Assembly: GCF_900182635.1 (NCBI RefSeq)
Contig: NZ_FXTD01000011.1
Span: 62,001 to 126,000, forward strand
DNA length: 64,000 nt
Reading direction: 5' to 3'
DNA from: Halorubrum cibi
GTDB taxonomy: Archaea; Halobacteriota; Halobacteria; Halobacteriales; Haloferacaceae
Shown here in pieces: positions 35,775-42,721 of the stretch. The notes beneath the pieces are model-generated. The model did not search any database. It was given only the letters and a program-made list of their open reading frames with translations, and had not been told where the DNA came from. The translations under genes and the position numbers were made by a program. The number at the start of each line of letters is the position of its first letter. Position 1 is the stretch's first letter.

Positions 35775-36055
35775 AGGTCCTCGAGGTCGGCTTCGAGGTG
35801 ATCACCAGAGACCCACGCGGCGTCGGCCTCCTCGACGAGTCGTGCGAACTCCCAGACGGACAGGTCGGTGAGTTCGGCAGCCTTGGTGAGCGAGACCTCG
35901 CCGTCGGCGAACCGGTCGAGTGCGCGCTCCCTGCGCCACTCCTCGAGACCCTCCGAGAGGAGTTTCCTGACCGCCGTACTCCGGTCGAGGCGCTCGGACT
36001 CGAGGTAGGCCTCGAGTTCCGATTCGAGGTCCTCGGGGACGCGGGTTGAGATCGT
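35771..36055 (-). CDS. UPF0175 family antitoxin; start codon not canonical
   Basis: The reading frame encodes a typical UPF0175 protein: TISTRVPEDLESELEAYLESERLDRSTAVRKLL and then a second HTH-like half (GEVSLTKAAELTDLSVWEFARLV). These act as antitoxins for neighbouring PIN toxins. No ATG or GTG exists in frame near the conserved beginning; the nearest usable codon upstream is a TTG at 36199 that would overlap the opposite gene's region. The start given is the edge of the conserved core. The gene may use a rare start or be damaged at its 5' end. Confidence 0.65.
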   Translation of the reverse strand, partial: TISTRVPEDLESELEAYLESERLDRSTAVRKLLSEGLEEWRRERALDRFADGEVSLTKAAELTDLSVWEFARLVEEADAAWVSGDHLEADLEDL

Positions 36056-36208
36056 GCCCGTGGCGTATACTATGTGTACGATGTATTCATAGGTTTCAGG
36101 GCTCGCGTGTACGCCTGCCTGTCGGAGTACCCGATCGACCTGATACCGAGAACGGGATCGACCGTCGGCCGGGTGTGATTTATATGACCGCGAGAGCAAT
36201 ACACACGT

Positions 36209-36499
36209 ATGTCAGAAGCGGGTACGAACGACGTCGATTCCGACGACCCCGAGACCACGACGATCAACGTTCGGGTCACCGAGCGGCAGTTGGAGGAGAT
36301 CGACGCGGTCTGGAAGGAGGAAGGCTACACCTCTCGAAGCGAGTTCCTTCGCCACGCGATCCGGGACGCGACGGAGCACCCGGGTGCGTCACGCGGCATG
36401 CTGGTGAGCATCGCCGCCGAGGAGTACGCGATGCGGAAGGGGGAGCATGACTCCGTTTCCCGTGAAGACGTTCTCGAGATGATCGATGACGGCGAGTGA
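36209..36499 (+). CDS. Ribbon-helix-helix (CopG-like) antitoxin/regulator
   Basis: The 96-residue protein has an RHH motif, TTTINVRVTERQLEEIDAVWKEEGYTSRSEFLRHAIRDA in outline (about 16-54), followed by a C-terminal arm likely to bind a toxin. A TATA-like gatttatat is centred about 28 nt upstream. It overlaps the downstream RelE-like gene by 14 nt, the layout of a type II antitoxin-toxin operon. The RHH probably autoregulates the pair. Confidence 0.82.
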   Translation: MSEAGTNDVDSDDPETTTINVRVTERQLEEIDAVWKEEGYTSRSEFLRHAIRDATEHPGASRGMLVSIAAEEYAMRKGEHDSVSREDVLEMIDDGE

Positions 36500-36773
36500 C
36501 GACTGGACGTGGGAGTTCCGGCCGCCCGCCGCGCGGGCGTTCGAGAGGCTCGATCCGGCGATACAGCAGCGCATCGTCTCGAAGCTCGACGAGATCGTGA
36601 CGGACGAATGGCGGGAGCCGCCGGCGTACGTCGAACCGTTGTCCGGCGTCCCGCACGGAAAGATCCGTATCGGTGACTTCCGTTTGGGAGCTGCTGCGGA
36701 CCGCGAGAACGAGACACTACTGATCTACGACATCGAACATCGGTCGGGAGCGTATCGGCCGGGTGACGACTAA
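36486..36773 (+). CDS. RelE/ParE-family toxin
   Basis: The 95-residue protein has the RelE fold pattern: WTWEFRPPAARAFERLDPAIQQRIVSKL in outline, then VEPLSGVPHGKIRIGDFRLGAAAD and a last strand LLIYDIEHRSGAYRP. The basic residues K and R in the GKIRIGDFR strand and the late Arg fit an mRNA-interferase site. It follows its RHH antitoxin with overlap. It is probably a ribosome-dependent or free RNase. Confidence 0.82.
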   Translation: MTASDDWTWEFRPPAARAFERLDPAIQQRIVSKLDEIVTDEWREPPAYVEPLSGVPHGKIRIGDFRLGAAADRENETLLIYDIEHRSGAYRPGDD

Positions 36774-36806
36774 GCACTGATTCGAACGCGCTGAGCGACT
36801 CGCCTG

Positions 36807-37007
36807 CTACAGCGTACTCGGATCGATCCGGTTCACGACGCCGTCAAAATCGTCGTCGAAACTCAATACGGCGTCGATGTCGTGGCGGTCACACAGCCCG
36901 ACGGTCGTCGCGTCGGTGAAACTGAGTTCCTGATCGTCGTAGCGTTCGAAGACGTCGACCGAGTCGGCGAAACTCGCGTTTGACACTCGGAGCATCTCGA
37001 AAACCAT
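36807..37007 (-). pseudogene. Truncated PIN-domain (VapC-like) gene, C-terminal part only
   Basis: The 66-residue frame contains only the second half of a PIN domain: VFERYDDQELSFTDATTVGLCDRHDIDAVLSFDDDFDGV. The N-terminal strand with the first catalytic Asp is missing. The homology-like sequence continues a few codons upstream of the ATG and stops near a GC-rich hairpin at 37042-37059, which suggests a deletion or old insertion end. It is probably non-functional as a nuclease. Confidence 0.7.
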
Positions 37008-37041
37008 CGGATACGGATCGACCCCGCGGAGTCGCCGCCCG

Positions 37042-37059
37042 CCCCGCTTTGCGGCGGGG
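37042..37059. other. GC-rich hairpin beside the truncated PIN gene
   Basis: The arms ccccgc and gcgggg enclose tttgcg. Such hairpins occur at ends of IS200/IS605-type elements and as terminators. No transposase is nearby, so this is at most a remnant; it marks the break point of the truncated PIN gene. Confidence 0.35.
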
Positions 37060-37158
37060 AACGAGCACGGTTCGTTTGCGCGTCAGTGTGACGGTCTCGT
37101 CTTACACGTTGTCGGTCACGTACGCGGAATCTAATTCTCCTCCTCGTCGACTGTAACG

Positions 37159-38061
37159 CTACGGACCTTGGCCATTGTTTTCACTCTGACCTTGGCCATT
37201 GTTTTCACTCTGACCTTGGCCATTGTTTTCACTCTGACCTTGGCCATTGTTTTCACTCTGACCTTGGCCATTGTTTTCACTCTGACCTTGGCCATTGTTT
37301 TCACTCTGACCTTGGCCATTGTTTTCACTCTGACCTTGGCCATTGTTTTCACTCTGACCTTGGCCATTGTTTTCACTATCGTCGCTGCTATCTGTGATTT
37401 CCGGCCGCTCGTAGGTTATTCCACCGACTGTTACTGACTCAATCTCTTCACTTGATCGTTTGATGGTTGCTTTATCTTTTTTCGAACTAACTTCTTCCTT
37501 GTTTCCGTCGACAAGTACTTCCATGTCGTCCGATTTACCATATATGAAGACCGTACCTTCTCCGTTGAATCGGACATCGATACACGAAAATTCGAACTGC
37601 TGGGTCGTTTCGACGGCCGCTCCACCAGCTTCTCCATAGAACGAGAGCTTGACCGATCCCGTTCCAGTATCCCCACACTCGACGCTGATGAAAGCCTTCT
37701 CGCCGACACCCAGTCCCTCGTCGTCATCTTTGTTCTCGATCGCGTTGTCGATCGTGACTCCATCGACGACGCCTCCTGTCTTTACGACGTTCACGGTTAG
37801 ATCAAGCGGATCGGAGAACTGATTCTGTACCCTCACGACACCGTTCGGTCCGTAATCCTCGTCTTCGTCCGCCCGTTCGTAGTCGCCATCGGCTGGAACG
37901 ACCTCGTTCACCTGCTTCAGTCCCAGATACGCGTTCTCGTCCTCGACGACGTTCACGTCGACCCCCCGCTCGGCGTTCACGCTGCTGAACGCGCCTGAAC
38001 CAATGGTCATCGCGCCGGAGCTTGCGCCGCCGAGCAGGAGGATCAACTGTCGTCGTTTCAT
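37159..38061 (-). CDS. DUF1102-like secreted protein with C-terminal SENNGQGQ repeats
   Basis: The 300-residue protein opens with MKRRQLILLLGG and a signal-like helix ending GSGAFSSVNAERGVDVNV, then NAYLGL, the shared DUF1102 pattern also seen in the protein encoded at 39263-39820. A beta-rich domain (about 35-220), predicted exported, follows. Residues 229-300 are nine tandem copies of SENNGQGQ (the last ends P). The protein thus has a folded domain and a flexible hydrophilic tail, like a surface filament or matrix subunit. It lies on the opposite strand to most of the cluster. Codon choice here is richer in A/T than in core genes. Confidence 0.75.
   Translation of the reverse strand: MKRRQLILLLGGASSGAMTIGSGAFSSVNAERGVDVNVVEDENAYLGLKQVNEVVPADGDYERADEDEDYGPNGVVRVQNQFSDPLDLTVNVVKTGGVVDGVTIDNAIENKDDDEGLGVGEKAFISVECGDTGTGSVKLSFYGEAGGAAVETTQQFEFSCIDVRFNGEGTVFIYGKSDDMEVLVDGNKEEVSSKKDKATIKRSSEEIESVTVGGITYERPEITDSSDDSENNGQGQSENNGQGQSENNGQGQSENNGQGQSENNGQGQSENNGQGQSENNGQGQSENNGQGQSENNGQGP
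37162..37377 (-). repeat. Nine perfect 24-bp tandem repeats inside the DUF1102-like gene
   Basis: The 24-bp unit (plus-strand phase accttggccattgttttcac then tctg) repeats nine times with no internal differences apart from the terminal codon. It encodes SENNGQGQ. Perfect identity at wobble positions shows recent expansion, and the unit keeps frame, so copy number could vary between cells or strains. Confidence 0.95.
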
Positions 38062-38218
38062 TCGCTGGAGCCCCTCCGTCTTCGAGTCGAGATCGACGCT
38101 GTATTCGTATCGTTATGCGGTGCCGGAACGATGGTACGGAGCGCTTGAATTCGTTTCAGGGTTTGATTATTTCTCCGTATCTGTGGCTCTGTAGCCTGTA
38201 TTAGTCGTTCGGGTTGGA

Positions 38219-38797
38219 TCACTGGAGCTCCGGCGGCTCCTCCAGTTCTCCGACCTTCATCTCCTCGGTGTAGTACTTGTGCGTGACCGCGGAGAACATG
38301 AACGCGACAACGATCGCGAGCGTCCACGCGAGGTTCGGAAGCAGCGAAAAGGGCCACGCGCCGATCCACACCGCGGCCACGAGCGCGAGTGAAACTCCCG
38401 ACAAGCCGATGTAGTACTCGCTCCAGGGGATCTCCTTCCCCTCGACCACGTCCATGTAGAGATCGATGTTCTGGAGCGCGTCGGTGGGCTCGACGACCCC
38501 GCGGTTCTTGTTGAAGTCGACGACGCCGGCCCGGTCCATCTTCGGCAGGTGCGACTGCTGGAGCGCGGTGTACACGCGCTTGCGTTCGTTTCCCGTGATC
38601 TCTACCGTCTCGACGCCGTTCTCCCACGCCGCGATCTGCTCGGCCATCTCGCCGATCTTCATCGTCTCCTCCTCTCGTTTCAACAGATGCACCGCGAACC
38701 GCCGACGCTGGTTCGCGAGCACGTCGAACAGCTCGTCGTCGGAGATGTCGACTCCGACGTCAGAGGGTCCCCCGTCGATCTGCTGTGCCGACGCCAT
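38219..38797 (-). CDS. DUF7344-type membrane-anchored winged-helix regulator
   Basis: The 192-residue protein has an N-terminal winged-helix domain starting SDDELFDVLANQRRRFAVHLLKREEETMKIGEMAEQIAAWE in outline (about 18-58) and a helix ERKRVYTALQQSHLPKMDRAGVVDF. Two membrane helices follow at about 130-175. This is the haloarchaeal DUF7344 layout, predicted to bind DNA while tethered to the membrane. The ATG is supported by a TATA-like atttatg centred 26-30 nt upstream. Its location between two DUF1102 genes suggests it regulates this surface locus. Confidence 0.8.
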   Translation of the reverse strand: MASAQQIDGGPSDVGVDISDDELFDVLANQRRRFAVHLLKREEETMKIGEMAEQIAAWENGVETVEITGNERKRVYTALQQSHLPKMDRAGVVDFNKNRGVVEPTDALQNIDLYMDVVEGKEIPWSEYYIGLSGVSLALVAAVWIGAWPFSLLPNLAWTLAIVVAFMFSAVTHKYYTEEMKVGELEEPPELQ

Positions 38798-38823
38798 TTC
38801 TGTCTGACATATATGGTCCGACC

Positions 38824-38831
38824 AACATAAA
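38824..38831 (-). promoter_or_regulatory. TATA-like box for the DUF7344 gene
   Basis: The coding-strand sequence atttatg is centred about 30 nt upstream of the ATG at 38797 and supports that start over a longer frame that begins at 38971. Confidence 0.5.
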
Positions 38832-39060
38832 TCCTCGGATCGTGATGATTTAGTGAGGGTTCTCACGGCTCGAAACGCGCTCACGAGAGAACCCAAGTAA
38901 GCCGGAATTATCGGATACAGAGGGTTGATGAAGTCGTTATCTGATCTGATTACGAACGTCTCACGACTCACGAACGACGATTATTATATGAATAATTACG
39001 TATTAAAACACGCAGATCAGCCCTTCAGACCGATCGTGAACGGTGGGAAAGTGGTCTTCA

Positions 39061-39079
39061 GATCGGTCCTGAACCGATC
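39061..39079. promoter_or_regulatory. Perfect inverted repeat, possible operator
   Basis: Arms gatcggt and accgatc enclose cctga. It lies about 80 nt upstream of the likely TATA-like element for the DUF1102 gene at 39263 and about 250 nt upstream of the divergent DUF7344 gene, so it could serve a regulator of either. Confidence 0.35.
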
Positions 39080-39190
39080 GACCCGTCGTTCAAGCGGGGG
39101 CGGAAGGTATCCGAGCGATCTTCAGTCCAGCCCCGAACCCTTTCTGGAAATTCATAACGATATGGGATAGGCCCCATGGGTGTAGTAGAG

Positions 39191-39237
39191 CGACCCCGGG
39201 TGACGCGGGATGTCCCGCGTCGACAGCCCGCGGGTCG
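39191..39237 (+). promoter_or_regulatory. Strong 5'UTR hairpin before the DUF1102 gene
   Basis: Three collinear stems stack: cgaccc with gggtcg (outer), cggg with cccg, and gacgcggg with cccgcgtc closed by an atgt tetraloop (inner). About 18 base pairs form in total. It lies between the presumed transcript start near 39180 and the Shine-Dalgarno-like gaggt at 39250-39254. It could stabilise the message or control translation. Confidence 0.55.
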
Positions 39238-39262
39238 TGTGCGGTCAACGAGGTAACCAACT

Positions 39263-39820
39263 ATGGCAAACCGACGCAAGTTCATCGCCGGTCTGGGCGC
39301 ATTGGCTACGGGTAGTGCAGCTGCAATGGGTACGGGGGCGTTCAGCTTCATGAACGCTCAGCGTACTGTTAGTGTGAATGTTACGGGCGACTCGAGTGCG
39401 TTCCTTGGGATCGAAACTTCGCAATCAAAGTACGCAACTGAATCTGGAGGGACTGCTGAAATAACGCTTAATTCTGATAGTAATGGTAGCGGAGACGGGA
39501 TTAACGCCAATGCGGATACTCGATTTGATAACGTGCTAGTTCTCCGCAACAATGGTGATCGTGATGTTTCTGTTTCTGTCACCGATAATGATGATAATGT
39601 AGAGGATGTATTCCAGGTCTGGGTTGCCGATAGTGCGCCAACTACAGGAGCGAGTCTAACTCGTATTGATAACGGTACGACGTTTATTCTAGGAGAAGGA
39701 GAAGCGGCTCATCTTAGTGTGGGTACTTTCCTCCGGAACAATGCGGCGACCCATCTCCCTGATCAATTGACATTTTCAGTGGATAGTTCAATCCCCAACG
39801 ACGCAGTTGAACCACAGTAA
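39263..39820 (+). CDS. DUF1102-like secreted protein, AT-rich gene
   Basis: The 185-residue protein begins MANRRKFIAGLGALATG, a Tat-like NRRKFI motif and hydrophobic region, then TGAFSFMNAQRTVSVNV and SAFLGIE, as in the protein encoded at 37159-38061. The mature part is a beta-rich single domain with many Asn, Asp, Ser and Thr (NNGDRDVSVSVTDNDDN). No C-terminal anchor is visible. The start is supported by a Shine-Dalgarno-like gaggt 8 nt upstream, unusual for haloarchaea, whose messages are often leaderless. Codon third positions are strikingly A/T-rich compared with neighbours, which suggests recent transfer or special selection. Confidence 0.78.
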   Translation: MANRRKFIAGLGALATGSAAAMGTGAFSFMNAQRTVSVNVTGDSSAFLGIETSQSKYATESGGTAEITLNSDSNGSGDGINANADTRFDNVLVLRNNGDRDVSVSVTDNDDNVEDVFQVWVADSAPTTGASLTRIDNGTTFILGEGEAAHLSVGTFLRNNAATHLPDQLTFSVDSSIPNDAVEPQ

Positions 39821-40064
39821 ACTCAAGTACATCGGAGAATAGTTGTGAAAAGAAGATTTTTAAATGAATTCGCAGTTGCTACGGTTGATCACAATCGGAC
39901 CCCGTGCTGTTGGATAAGTATTATAAAAGATCACCAAAATGAATATAATGGTATTGAAACCTGATGATTTCAATTTGCGGGTCACTCACAATACAATCCG
40001 AAATAATGTAATCGGGGAATTCAGAAAATATTTGATCAAAATATATTAGATACAATAATATCCT
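39821..40064. other. AT-rich intergenic region
   Basis: This 244-bp gap has low GC compared with the rest of the window. It holds a TATA-like aatatatta (about 40038-40046) at the right distance for the next gene. Several A/T runs near 39855-39870 could end the preceding transcript. No gene was seen. Confidence 0.5.
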
Positions 40065-41660
40065 ATGGTTCCTATACGTCGCACCGCGATCCTCGCCGTC
40101 CTCCTCGTAGCCGCGGGCTCGCTCGCGTTCGCGACGGGCGCGGCGGTCCTCGACGGCGAGGCGGACACCCTCGCCGACGACCGCGTGGCGATCCAGCCCG
40201 CGGACGGCCCCAACGGGAAGTACGCCTACCTGAACGAGGACGACGAGATCACGGTCGACGTCTCGCCGACGAACCCGAACCTCTCCGCCGACTTCGAGGG
40301 TATCAACGTCGGCTCGACCGGCCGGATCGACGACGTGTTCACGATCACCTACACCGCGGACGAGACGGCGGACGTCTGGATCGAACACGCGGGCGAGAAC
40401 CTGACGTTCACCACCGACGACGGCCCGATCGAGAACGAATCGAACGGCGTCACCCTAGGGCCGGATCAGTCCGTCTCGGTCGGCCTCCGGTTCGACACGC
40501 GCGGGGCGGAGGCGGGCACGTATCTGAGCGGCGACGAGTTCGCGATCCACGCGAACGTCACGGACTCGGCGTCGGCGGAGAACGCGGCGCTCACCGCCGA
40601 GGACGGCGACGACGCCGGTCCCACGATGTTCGTCGAGAGCCCGGTGCCGTCGGCGCGCGAACTCGAGGCGAGCGACGTCGACCCCGACGACACGCTCCAG
40701 TTCGAGACGGACGGCATGTCGATCGACCGGGAAAACCTCACGCTCGACCGGATCGACCTCCACGGCGTCACGACCCGGACCGTCCGCATGAACGCCAGCG
40801 GCACCCCGGAGCCGCTGCCCGAGGCCGGCCCGCTTGAGACGCCGCAGGACCCGGTTCCGCTCGGCTACCTCGCGCTCGCGTACGACTTCGACCCCGCCGA
40901 GGTCGAGGAGATGGCGATCCGGTTCAGCATCGACCGCGAGTATTTGGGCGACACCGACCCCGAGAACGTGGTCGTCTTCCGCCGGAGCGACGACGGCGAC
41001 TGGGAGCCGCGCGAGACCGCGGTCGTCGACGAGGAGGTCGTCGAGATGCGCGGCCTCTCCGCGGACCGGGTCCACTTCGTCGCGCGCACGACGGAGTTCT
41101 CGACGTTCGCGGTCGCGACCCACACCGACCGGATCGCGGTCCGGAACGCCAGCCTCGCCGACGCGGCGCTCGAGGCCGGCGACGAGACGACCGTGACCGC
41201 GACCGTCGAGAACGGGGGCGGCGCGGCCGGCGAGCGAACCCTGGCGCTCACCGCCGACGGGGAGACGCTCGCCACCGAGACCGTGTCGCTCGCGCCGGGC
41301 GAGTCGACGACGGTCTCGTTCCCCGTCGGCTTCGAAGACGACGGCGCGTACGACCTCGCGGTCGACGGCGCCTCCGCCGGACCCCTCCTCGTGGGCGACG
41401 GGACCGACTCGAGCGACGACGGGGATCGGGCCGGTATCGGCGGCGGAGACGGGAGCGACGCGGACGGCTCGGACGCCGGACCCGGCGCGTCCGTCGACGA
41501 CTCGGCGACCACCTCGGGCGACGGTTCCGCGTCACCCGAAGCCGACGGGCCGACCGAGGAGCCGGGCGGGTTCGGACTCCCGGAACTCGCGGGCGTGACG
41601 GGAGTGCTCGCCGTGCTGCTCGGGTGGTTGGCGGTGATCCGGCGGATGCCGCACTCCTGA
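40065..41660 (+). CDS. Large secreted surface protein: DUF1102-like plus PGF-pre-PGF-like and CARDB-like domains
   Basis: The 531-residue protein has a signal helix (MVPIRRTAILAVLLVAAGSLAFATGAA) and a DUF1102-like beta domain (KYAYLNEDDEITVDVSPTNP, INVGSTGRIDDVFTITY). A region matching the PGF-pre-PGF type follows (IRFSIDREYLGDTDPENVVVFRRSDDGDWE to FSTFAVAT, about 285-350). A CARDB/adhesion-like domain (about 360-440), an acidic Gly/Ser linker and a C-terminal helix (GGFGLPELAGVTGVLAVLLGWLAVIRRMP) complete it. The end resembles a degenerate PGF-CTERM sorting signal. It is probably an anchored surface protein or filament tip. A TATA-like element 26 nt upstream supports the ATG. Confidence 0.75.
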   Translation: MVPIRRTAILAVLLVAAGSLAFATGAAVLDGEADTLADDRVAIQPADGPNGKYAYLNEDDEITVDVSPTNPNLSADFEGINVGSTGRIDDVFTITYTADETADVWIEHAGENLTFTTDDGPIENESNGVTLGPDQSVSVGLRFDTRGAEAGTYLSGDEFAIHANVTDSASAENAALTAEDGDDAGPTMFVESPVPSARELEASDVDPDDTLQFETDGMSIDRENLTLDRIDLHGVTTRTVRMNASGTPEPLPEAGPLETPQDPVPLGYLALAYDFDPAEVEEMAIRFSIDREYLGDTDPENVVVFRRSDDGDWEPRETAVVDEEVVEMRGLSADRVHFVARTTEFSTFAVATHTDRIAVRNASLADAALEAGDETTVTATVENGGGAAGERTLALTADGETLATETVSLAPGESTTVSFPVGFEDDGAYDLAVDGASAGPLLVGDGTDSSDDGDRAGIGGGDGSDADGSDAGPGASVDDSATTSGDGSASPEADGPTEEPGGFGLPELAGVTGVLAVLLGWLAVIRRMPHS

Positions 41661-41707
41661 CCGCCTCCGGCGACAGGGATTTACTCTCGGATGTCGTGGA
41701 TGTCGCC

Positions 41708-42652
41708 GTGACGGATCGGTCGATCGGTTCGGGCGCTCGCGTCGCGGATCCGCCGCTCCGTGAGGTCCTTCTCTCTCGTGCCCGACCGCCCGACCTCCTC
41801 GTCCTGTCGGCCGTCCCCGTCGTCCTCCTCGCGGCCTTCACGCTCTCGGAGGAGACTCGACGATCGCTCGCGTTCGCGTATCACGATCCGACCGTTCTCA
41901 CGGCGTTTTCCGCCCACTACGTCCACCTCGAGGCCGCACACCTCCTCTCGAACGTCGCCGCCTACGGGCTGCTCGCGGGCGTCGGCTACCTACTGGCGGT
42001 CACGAGCGGGCAGCGTCGGCTCTTCTTCACCGCGTTCGCGACGTTCTGCCTGTCCTTTCCGTTCGTGCTCTCCGCGATGAACCTCGCCGTCCCGCGGCGC
42101 GCGATCGGGTTCGGCTTCTCCGGCGTGAACATGGCCTTCGCGGGGCTCCTCCCGCTGTTGCTCGCCGCGTTCGTCCACGCGCGCCTCTCGAACGGCGAAC
42201 GCACCCCGCTCTCCGCGTCCACCCCGGTCCGACTGCTTCCGGCGACCTTCCTCGTCGTCGTCGGCTGGATCGGAGTCCTCGCGCTACCCACCGCTGCCGA
42301 TCCGACCGGGATCGTCGGCCCCGGCGTCCTCCTCGGCGGGGTGCTTCTCGGCGCGCGTGGGATCCTGTCGACCCCGCTGGAGCGCCGCCCCTCGGTTCGC
42401 GAGGGCCTGCGTCGGGTGATCGACCGACGCGGATACGGCGACCTCTTCGCCGTCGGCGCGACGCTCGCGGTCGCGTACCCGGTCGTCGGATTCCCCACCG
42501 ACCCCGGCGTCGACGGCGGCGTGATCAACCTCTACGTCCACTTTCTCGGGTTCTGCCTCGCGTTCATCGGCCCATACGTCCTGCTCGCGGGCGGCGTCTT
42601 CGACGAACGGACGGCCCGCCTCGGGGGTTCCACCGATCTCCGGCCCGATTGA
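41708..42652 (+). CDS. Rhomboid-like intramembrane serine protease
   Basis: The 314-residue polytopic protein has rhomboid features: HYVHLEAAHLLSN (H70, H73, H78, N82), GFGFSGVNMA with the catalytic-type S138 and INLYVHFLGF with H278. A Ser-His dyad is thus plausible. The GTG start (MTDRSIGSG) is placed by a TATA-like gatttact about 26 nt upstream; a longer frame exists. Rhomboids cleave within membrane helices, so a substrate could be the C-terminal anchor of the preceding surface protein. That link is inferred from adjacency. Confidence 0.75.
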   Translation: MTDRSIGSGARVADPPLREVLLSRARPPDLLVLSAVPVVLLAAFTLSEETRRSLAFAYHDPTVLTAFSAHYVHLEAAHLLSNVAAYGLLAGVGYLLAVTSGQRRLFFTAFATFCLSFPFVLSAMNLAVPRRAIGFGFSGVNMAFAGLLPLLLAAFVHARLSNGERTPLSASTPVRLLPATFLVVVGWIGVLALPTAADPTGIVGPGVLLGGVLLGARGILSTPLERRPSVREGLRRVIDRRGYGDLFAVGATLAVAYPVVGFPTDPGVDGGVINLYVHFLGFCLAFIGPYVLLAGGVFDERTARLGGSTDLRPD

Positions 42653-42721
42653 CACGATCCGCGACTTTATTACGCGCCGATGATAGCGTTCTACCGAACG
42701 CGACTGCTTCCTGATTGACAC

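Larger units (their letters stand above)
38798..39262. other. Long regulatory gap between the DUF7344 and DUF1102 genes
   Basis: About 465 bp contain no convincing gene. The left part has the DUF7344 promoter. The middle (about 38975-39010) is very AT-rich (attattatatgaataatt), a perfect 7-bp inverted repeat lies at 39061-39079, a TATA-like ttcataac is at about 39151-39158, and a strong hairpin and a Shine-Dalgarno-like gaggt (39250-39254) precede the ATG at 39263. A short frame at 38925-39170 is probably fortuitous. Confidence 0.6.

Noticed and set aside
37042-37059. Insertion sequence at the hairpin
   Set aside because: No transposase or TnpB frame and no target duplication were seen; only a possible scar is reported.
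37168-37437. Plus-strand frame of repeated hydrophobic units (AIVFTLTL)
   Set aside because: It is the complement of the SENNGQGQ repeat array; a perfect repeat is open in several frames and the opposite frame has a signal sequence and family match.
38925-39170. Short plus-strand frame of 81 codons in the regulatory gap
   Set aside because: It has no family resemblance, its composition is not acidic, and it covers repeats and promoter-like elements.
41624-41707. Longer N-terminus for the rhomboid-like protein
   Set aside because: It overlaps the end of the preceding gene, and a TATA-like element supports the GTG at 41708.
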